From assembly GCA_001643675.2 (NCBI GenBank), contig LSRY02000022.1:320001-384000 (forward strand): a DNA stretch of 64,000 nucleotides, read 5' to 3'. The first letter of the stretch is position 1; every line of letters starts with the position of its first letter. Below, piece by piece: positions 56,758 to 64,000 of the stretch. Origin of the DNA: Monocercomonoides exilis (Eukaryota; Preaxostyla; Oxymonadida; Polymastigidae). The notes under the pieces were generated by a model. It was not told where the DNA came from, made no database searches, and worked only from the letters and a program-made list of their open reading frames with translations. A program made the position numbers and the translations under genes.

Positions 56758-59628
56758 GACCTGTGCGACAAGTGGCAATTTTAGTCAGTTACTGACACAG
56801 GTGACCGACATGCTCATTTTTTTCATTTGATCACAAAATCATTTTTTTTAAAAAATCTTTTTTTCTATTCTTTTTTGAAATAAAAATGTGAAATTACGCT
56901 CTTTTCAAATAATGATGATTTTTAAATTGGTTTGAAGCATTTATTAAAGAAAAATTTGAAACGGAAATATAGGTGACGAAAGTTCATAATGGTTTAGTGA
57001 CAAGATCAGTGAAACATGGATTTTTTAATGCCACCGGAAGTAACTTCTGTAACTGACAATACGTTTTGTCAATAAAACAAACACGTTCGAAAAAGAAACA
57101 GAATAACAAAATTACATGTCGAGCATATGAAATGTTTTAGATTTCGTTTTTCTATCTGTTTCAACCATAACTTTTCGTTTGATATTAGATAATCCTTCTT
57201 TTTTAATGAAAGAACCAAATATATGTTAACAAAAAAGAACTGAAGATTATTTACTGAAAGATTGTTTTCACTAATTATTGTTTGAAGATGTGCATATTTG
57301 TTATTTTTATGATTTCATCACTCTTTGTTTGATTGATTTGTTTTGCATTTTCCTTCATATGATGTGAATTTCATCCCAGAAAAACACGTAAATAACATAT
57401 TAAAAATGTCAGTTACGAAGTATTTGATGTTTGTCTCACATCTTCAATTAAATAGCAGATAAAAATGAAATTCAAAAAGGAACTGTTTCTTGCATCTTAA
57501 AAACGTTATTGCTGAATAACTGAAGTTTTTATCTGAGCAAAGAAGATATAGTTGCTTGATGAGAGTGATTGATACGATTTGCACAAATGCAACAAGCTAA
57601 CCGAATTGATCTTGATAATTGAACAGTATTTTTAAATTTCATTCTTTTGAATATAAAATATCCCATGAAATCGATGAAATAATGTATTGCAATGTTTTTC
57701 AGGAGTTTGCAGTTTATAAAACTTTATGATATTTGACAAATTGAAGTATTGCCCAAATATTCATTCAACAGTTCAAGTCTGTTTCCTCTTGTCACTTGAT
57801 TTACGAGTTCTACGGCTTTTCATCCTCGCTCTTCTTCATCTTTGAAGATCTATTTTCTTTCTAGATTCTCTCCATCTTATTTTTATTTTTTTTTATTTTT
57901 TGATTATACAATGATTGTTGAAAAATTGATGAAAACGTCTGGACAAAACAAAACTCCTTCACATTGCAGAATAATTTCGGATTTGTTTAATGATAGAATA
58001 TTTCGAGAAATGAGAGGCAGCTGGATATAATGAAAGAAAGATAATTGATTTGTTATGTGTTATTAGCATATTGAAGCAACAAGTTCAATAAGGAAGTGTT
58101 CAAAGAAGAAAAGAAAAGAATAAAATAATTATAGCTTCTTTTTATTTAACTCTTTAATTAAAGCAGTCAGGTTTCACTTCATTTAAAAGTGATTATTTAA
58201 TAATTAAAAACTTTATCAAATCCTCAAGTGTATGTTTTCAAATTTGTGAAATGAATACAAAAGATATAAAAATTTGGAGTTTCAATTTTAATTGAAAAGA
58301 ATTAAGAGTTTCAATCACAAAATATTCATAAATATCGAATGATGAATTATCAAAATATTTTCTGTTTTGAAAATCAAATGTTCCATGAAAGCTTATGATA
58401 AAGTCCTCGTATCCTTCTTCTTCTATCTTTCCTATAATCTTTCTTTATAGATCTATTCTTTTCTCTTCATTCACTCCATTATCTGACTTTTCATTAAACC
58501 ATCCTGAAATATTTAAAAAGGAATGCAAACAAATCCTCATCATATAATCAACAGTTGTAGGCTGCTGAATCTCCTCCGAAAGTGGATTAATTGCACATCC
58601 TTTCTGCAAGTTATCAATTACCACTATTGTATTTTCCGCTGCTTCTTTAAATGAATAAAGACAATAAACTTGATTTTCTGTTCAATCATCTCATGATGCT
58701 TGCAACACTTGAGCTTTGCCAAATATAAGCTTTGCATGTTCTCCGTTCCATAACTTGTACAAGAATTGGAATTCATTAATTGAAGTTATTCATCTCCTGA
58801 TAATATGCACCTCTATTCATCCATTTTCTTCTTCTTTTCAACAATAAATTTCTCAAATCTTTTGTGTAATGAGGATTCTTCAAAACCATCAATACATGAA
58901 TCTTTAAGTGAAGCGTAATATTAGACATGCTTCAACAACAGAGTGACATTTTCTATGAATATTACATTTTCTTCGATAAATTTGTGAATTCTGCCTAACA
59001 GTTCTTCCACAAAAATCGATTTAAATTCCTCTTCGCGCATCCCTTCCATTTATTCGCTCATTTCTTCAATTTTCTTTATTTGAACAACCTTATAACAATG
59101 TTCAAGGCTTAAAAATTATTCATCAAAATAAAATTTAACAAATAATATTTTATTCAAGAATTTGAGTAATAATTTATGCACACCACTGAATTTTCATCTC
59201 GAATATATCTTCTGCTTTTTTTTATCAGTGGATTTCAATGGGAAAACAATTCCCTTCCATCATTGTAATTGAATTCGTTCAAGCTTAAATAAAATGAATT
59301 GCAGTTAAATTGTATATTGACTTGGATATCTTCACATATGTATTTACACAATTCAAAAGTTCTAAGATGATAAATAACGCATTTTGAAGAAAATTGTGTT
59401 TTGTTAATCCATTTATATTATTATGGATCATTTGATCAAATGATAAAAATAACTCAATAATTTGCAATAAACTTAAAAATATTAATTGATTGTGAAGAAT
59501 TGGCATCTTCACAAAAATAATATATGAATTTTTTTTTCTTTCTTTCTTTTTATTTTTTTATTTTTTATTTTTATTTTTTTTTAAGTGACTGACAGCAACA
59601 AAAATTTGCATGTCGTGTCGCACAGGTC
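56758..59628. mobile_element. 2.87-kb TA-flanked element carrying a host-gene relic
   Basis: The inverted ends GACCTGTGCGACA are flanked by TA at 56756-56757 and 59629-59630. The similarity of the ends continues imperfectly (GACA, CAGTNACTGACA). No transposase is visible, so it is non-autonomous. The interior is AT-rich except for 58370-59075, a decayed copy of the helical family on the minus strand. TA duplication fits the Tc1/mariner/pogo group, but the short perfect TIR makes the class uncertain. Confidence 0.65.
58370..59075 (-). pseudogene. Decayed copy of the lineage-specific helical family
   Basis: Minus-strand translation gives KIEEMSE, stop, then MEGMREEEFKSIFVEELLGR, IHKFIEENVIFIENVTLLLK, HV, stop, and SSLHKRFEKFIVEKKKK. 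After a badly decayed middle comes RKIIGKIEEEGYEDFI near 58400. These match the order of blocks in the 42279 and 36200 genes. Several stops and frame breaks make it clearly dead. Its position wholly inside the TA-flanked element suggests capture, or insertion before mobilisation. Confidence 0.8.
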
Positions 59629-59719
59629 TATGGCATATATTTAATGACTGCAGTATGTTTTTTGATTGTCGCTAATTTCATTTTGTTCTCAAAAATGATC
59701 TTTATTTATGAACAATAAT

Positions 59720-59745
59720 TTCACTTTCGCATTTTTCAGTGAATA
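59720..59745. repeat. Left half of a 54-bp palindrome split at its central TA
   Basis: TTCACTTTCGC...GTGAATA here is the exact inverse of 62052-62077. Joined across one TA, the two halves form a perfect palindrome, so the A-B-A block entered at the central TA. Confidence 0.75.
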
Positions 59746-59747
59746 TA

Positions 59748-60149
59748 GTAACTTTCATAATAGGCGGACACTTTCCTAATCGCCGGACAGTAGCCTTTTC
59801 TCAGCAGCTAATGAACGTAGAATTTTAATTTTTTCCGACATCAATCGTAAGGTGAATATGAGTATATGAAGCATTCTGAGAATACTTCATTCTTGTTCAA
59901 TCATTTTTTAAAAATAAATTTTGTTCTTCGGAGAAAAAGGAAGTTATTAGTTTTTCCGAATTTCTCCGAAGAACAAAATTTATTTTTAAAAAATGATTGA
60001 ACAAGAATGAAGTATTCTCAGAATGCTTCATATACTCATATTCACCTTACGATTGATGTCGGAAAAAATTAAAATTCTACGTTCATTAGCTGCTGAGAAA
60101 AGGCTACTGTCCGGCGATTAGGAAAGTGTCCGCCTATTATGAAAGTTAC
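59748..60149. mobile_element. Palindromic MITE A, copy 1 (402 bp)
   Basis: It begins GTAACTTTCATAATAGGCGG and ends with the inverse, with TA on each side. The arms are about 195 bp and almost meet in the centre, so it can fold into one long hairpin. GGCGGACA and GCCGGACAG motifs lie about 19 bp apart in each arm. The copy at 61648-62049 has the same length and looks identical. No ORF. Confidence 0.87.
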
Positions 60150-60151
60150 TA

Positions 60152-61645
60152 CACCAAAAATAATTCAATTTCGAAAAAAAATAATTCATATTCGAAAAAA
60201 AATAATTCGATTTCGGAATTAATAATTCAAAATCGAAAAAGAATAATTCAAAATCGGAATTAATAATTCGAATTCGAAAAAAAATAATTCAAAATCGGAA
60301 TTAATAATTCGAATTCGAAAAAAAATAATTCGAATTCGGAAATTAATAATTCAATTTCGTAATTTATTAATTCGATGTCAAAAAAGAATAATTCGATTTC
60401 GAAAATGAATACTTCAATTTCGATATTCATTAAAAACTGAAAATATAAATACAGTACAAACCGGAAATAATCACGTCGAACATAATCAACATCGTTTATT
60501 GTCACATTTTTCGATGCACCGACATTTTTTGCTGGTTTTTCATTGATTTCTCATCGCATATAATCACAGGGCAGAAAATATATAATCACATTTTCTCTTG
60601 TTATGTGTGATTATTTCTATGAAAAATCGATTTTTTGATCAAAATTTTCAATTTTTCTCCTTTTCAAAAATGTGCTCAAATGAGTCTGAATTATGTGTAT
60701 TTATGAAAAAATTGTTCAAGCTAGTGAAAAATGTGTTTTAATGAAGAATTTCCAAAAATAAAATAATCGACACAAAATTGATTATTTCTAAAATTATTTT
60801 TTATTTTTTTCTGTGTTAAGCTTCATCGTGTATAATCACAATCGGATATAGTCACAAAATGTAGTGCAAAAACCGATGTGATTATATCCGAATTAGACTG
60901 CATATCTCGAGAATGGATTTCAATAAATTTCAAGTTGTTTTTTAATCAATCAAATATTATTTCTCAAATAACTGTTTTTTTAACAGAAATATGAATCAAA
61001 TCAATTTTTTGAATTTTTTTTATAATTTTTGAAAATCATCACTGAAATTATAGAAATTTCAAAAAAATTCATTCTATTGAATAAAAAAATATTATTTTAT
61101 TTTCTATCACGTTTATTGAGAAATAAAAAACAAGAATATTATTACCAATAGAAAAAAATTTTTTCTTTGGTAAAAATATCAAAATCATCAATTTTTTATG
61201 TGAAAATGAAATCATTTTCTTTTCAAATAAACTTCAATCATTAAATTTTCATTCAAAATGAAAGAAAATTTTTTAATGAAAATGCGTCATTTTTCAAATA
61301 TTGATAAACCAAATTTGCTGATGAGATAAAAATTTAAAGAATTTAAAACCCCAAACACAAGTTATTCACTCCACAAATAAAAAAAAATTACGTTTCGAAA
61401 TCGAATTATTCTTTTTTGACATCGAATTAATAAATTACGAAATTGAATTATTAATTTCCGAATTCGAATTATTTTTTTTCGAATTCGAATTATTAATTCC
61501 GATTTTGAATTATTTTTTTTCGAATTCGAATTATTAATTCCGATTTTGAATTATTCTTTTTCGATTTTGAATTATTAATTCCGAAATCGAATTATTTTTT
61601 TTCGAATATGAATTATTTTTTTTCGAAATTGAATTATTTTTGGTG
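60152..61645. mobile_element. Foldback element B with TTCGAA satellite arms
   Basis: Ends CACCAAAAATAATTC, flanked by TA. The outer arms (60152 to about 60408 and about 61390-61645) are exact inverted copies built of degenerate TTCGAA/TTCGATTTCGG-AATTAATAATTC units. The interior is unique AT-rich sequence shared with the truncated copy at 26171-26530, plus a nested 449-bp MITE. No coding capacity. Confidence 0.82.
60452..60900. mobile_element. 449-bp MITE nested in element B
   Basis: The left end reads CAGTACAAACCGGAAATAATCAC with extra bases differing from the inverted right end CAGTCTAATTCGGATATAATC. It is preceded by TA; the right flank is CATA, so the duplication is imperfect. The truncated B copy at 26171 lacks it. 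The interior has many ATAATCAC/GTGATTAT motifs. A Tigger-like MITE is likely. Confidence 0.65.
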
Positions 61646-61647
61646 TA

Positions 61648-62049
61648 GTAACTTTCATAATAGGCGGACACTTTCCTAATCGCCGGACAGTAGCCTTTTC
61701 TCAGCAGCTAATGAACGTAGAATTTTAATTTTTTCCGACATCAATCGTAAGGTGAATATGAGTATATGAAGCATTCTGAGAATACTTCATTCTTGTTCAA
61801 TCATTTTTTAAAAATAAATTTTGTTCTTCGGAGAAAAAGGAAGTTATTAGTTTTTCCGAATTTCTCCGAAGAACAAAATTTATTTTTAAAAAATGATTGA
61901 ACAAGAATGAAGTATTCTCAGAATGCTTCATATACTCATATTCACCTTACGATTGATGTCGGAAAAAATTAAAATTCTACGTTCATTAGCTGCTGAGAAA
62001 AGGCTACTGTCCGGCGATTAGGAAAGTGTCCGCCTATTATGAAAGTTAC
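61648..62049. mobile_element. Palindromic MITE A, copy 2 (402 bp)
   Basis: By eye the same sequence as 59748-60149, flanked by TA at 61646-61647 and 62050-62051. The short minus frame running out of it is an artefact. Confidence 0.87.
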
Positions 62050-62051
62050 TA

Positions 62052-62077
62052 TATTCACTGAAAAATGCGAAAGTGAA
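62052..62077. repeat. Right half of the split 54-bp palindrome
   Basis: Exact inverse of 59720-59745, directly after the TA that ends MITE A copy 2. Confidence 0.75.
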
Positions 62078-62434
62078 TAATTTAAAAAAAAGTTCACACA
62101 AATGGAATAATGAAATAAATGTTGGGTAATGAAAGAAAAGTTTGAATATTTAATAGTTTCTTTACCACAAAAACACATATAAAAAGAAAAAGGAAAAACA
62201 AATAATAAAAACTGTTTTTATCCTTTTTTTTCATGAAATTTCTCTTCCTTTTTTTTCCACATGTTTTTTAACCAATAACAACTTAATTGAAAATTGGAAT
62301 AACAAACGACAAGCAAACTATTATCATTATTATCTGATCAAATGTCCATATTTAAATTATTTGCCATATTAATATCGTTTTATTTAAATATCAAATAATC
62401 GAAGCTGCTGTCTTCAACAGATTTTTAACAACAT
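62078..62434. promoter_or_regulatory. 5' flank of the AAA ATPase gene
   Basis: AT-rich spacer before the start codon at 62435; it must hold the promoter. No specific element is recognised. Confidence 0.35.
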
Positions 62435-64000
62435 ATGGCGGAACGAGCAGAATTTTTAAGGCTATACCAAGAAGGAACAAAAAGTCTTCTTAGAGCAACT
62501 GATCAAGATCAGTTCCAGCAATGGCGTTCGGCTTTCGAATTTTATATTCAGGTGCTGATTGTTGAAATACTTTTAAATGCGTATAATTTTATTATTTTCA
62601 ACATTCTTGCTTATTTGCTTTTTAGGGAGCAAATTGCTACAATAAAGCTATTCACATTCCATTACCACCTTCTCAACAGTTAGCATATTTATATATTTTG
62701 CACATTTATCTTTTTTTATTTATGCTTTATGAACTTTGTTATATTGCAGAAATGATGATACGAGAAAGGCAACAGCAAGGATGCAAAGCCAAATGGAAGG
62801 CTCCATAAAGAGAGTCAATCAAATTCTTGACGCAAACCCTGAATGTTTGCTATTTTTATAAAGAAGTTATCGTCAAAACATTGCATTTATTTCTGTTTTT
62901 TTCGCTTTGCCCTCTTGCTTTTTGAAATATGAACAGTTTGCCGCTCGTTGTTTCCTGAAAAATACAAGGAAATTAATACAACACCCATTCCTGTAACTCA
63001 CATCACATATCCGCTTCCTCCTCCTGCACTACCAGTTTACATACCTCCCTTAGAAGAGCCAAAAATATCGCCAGTTGTACAAATGATAATGCAAAGCTCA
63101 AAGGTGTCATCTCAAGGAGGCATTTCACGTATATCTTCGACTCCCAAAGAGCCTTCATCAGCATCGTCTGTTTTGAATCCAGCACGGGGAATCGAATTGA
63201 GACATTCTGCACCTCCTGCACCTCCTGCGCCTTCCGCAAAGTCCTCCAATCCAACTTCTTTCAGTTTTAATTCATCAACTCCTCACTCTTCTTCTTCCTC
63301 TTCCTCTTTCTCATCATCATCATCATCCTCTTCCTCCTCCACCACACCCACTGCTCATAACCCCATTGCCTCTTCCTCTTCCTCTGCTCGCCTGCACCCT
63401 TCACAGCCAGCCAAAGTTGGATATGAGCTTCTCTTATCAGTGGTGGAGGCAATGCCAAAGGAGCAGTGCGAGGCAGCTGTGAGTCTTTTGTCGTCGTTGG
63501 AGAGGAAGATGATTGAGGCTGTGGCGAACGAGATGGTGGTGGGAGGGGAAGGCGGGGTCACGTTTGAAGATATTGGTTTGGAGGAGGCGTTTTTTTTTAA
63601 GATGTGGAGAGGAGGTGAGTGGAGGGAAGAGAGGAAATTGTATTTAGAGAGAGAGAGAGAGAGAAGGAAGAAAAGGAAGAAAAGGAAGGGAGGAAGAGAG
63701 GAAGGAGAAGATGAATTGTGGGATTTATTTTTTTTTCCCCCTAAAGAAATAGGTTTTTGTTGTGCAAAACATATCAAACGCAAATAATTATGCATATTTT
63801 TGATTACGTTTATAAATTAAAATTATAATGTTTCTATTGCTTCTATTATTTCTGTATCTTTCTTTTTCTTTCCTTTTTCCTTTTTCCTTTTTTCATTTTT
63901 CTTTTTTTTCTCTCCTTTTCCTTTCAAGTTGGATGCGACAAAGCAAAGAAGCTGCTGGATGAGATGGTTCTTTATCCAATTATCAGACCGGACTTGTTCG
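62435..64000 (+). CDS. MIT-domain AAA ATPase, spastin/fidgetin/katanin group, 5' part
   Basis: Exons 62435-62551, 62626-62678, 62750-62844, 62937-63575 and 63929 to beyond the window, all in phase. The N-terminus (AEFLRLYQEGTKSLLRATD...GANCYNKAIHI...KRVNQILDANPE) reads as a three-helix MIT domain, the microtubule/ESCRT-binding module. A Pro/Ser/Ala-rich linker with a serine run follows. The AAA module then begins VTFEDI-VGCDKAKKLLDEMV, LYPIIRPDLF, as in meiotic-clade AAA ATPases that sever microtubules. Vps4 is a less likely alternative, because RPDLF is spastin/fidgetin-like. The last intron is placed at GTTTGG (63576); a GTGAGT at 63615 keeps the same phase and would insert 13 residues. Walker A lies beyond the edge. 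Confidence 0.78.

Noticed and set aside
60260-60505. 81-residue minus frame rich in FEFEL/IEIEL
   Set aside because: Translation of the TTCGAA satellite in element B.

Overview
The window is nuclear DNA of a unicellular eukaryote, most probably an oxymonad such as Monocercomonoides (inference from recognised families, not a database match). The evidence is short GT-AG introns (59-90 bp is common), AT-rich spacers, long serine homopolymers encoded by TCT/TCC/TCA runs, giant secreted beta-helix proteins ending in a membrane span and a degenerate kinase domain, and the standard genetic code. I see no tRNA, rRNA, CRISPR or bacterial operon structure.

Layout. 1-2722 (minus): an AT-hook protein open at the left edge, missed by an ATG-to-stop search. 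3047-12240 (plus): an eight-exon gene that I assign to exocyst subunit Sec8/EXOC4, swollen to about 2743 residues by poly-serine and acidic insertions. 12241-14906: spacer with one decayed reading frame. 14907-23603 and 45580-54165 (both minus): two paralogous receptors of 2898 and 2861 residues, each a signal peptide, five CG..PC-headed beta-helix modules, one membrane span and a kinase C-lobe remnant. They lie in a segmental duplication of roughly 9.8 kb. Between the copies are a 985-residue beta-helix membrane protein (26910-29934, plus), a pogo/Tigger-like DNA transposon (30590-32759), a DIRS-like tyrosine-recombinase retrotransposon remnant (33080-36171), two members of a lineage-specific helical family (36200-37612 minus, 42279-43687 plus) and a broken IQCH-like ATP-grasp gene (39390-40406). 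54166-62434 is gene-poor and full of TA-flanked inverted-repeat elements, one carrying a decayed copy of the helical family. At the right edge (62435 to end, plus) is an MIT-domain AAA ATPase of the spastin/fidgetin/katanin group.

Themes. The cellular genes point to membrane traffic (Sec8), a microtubule-severing or related AAA ATPase, chromatin binding (AT-hook) and surface display (three beta-helix proteins). The rest records transposon activity: foldback elements nested in one another at TA sites, with empty sites preserved in the opposite palindrome arm, and a recurring duplicated CGGACA-type motif in their ends. Thirteen of the fifteen introns I could place have donors of the form GTNTG.
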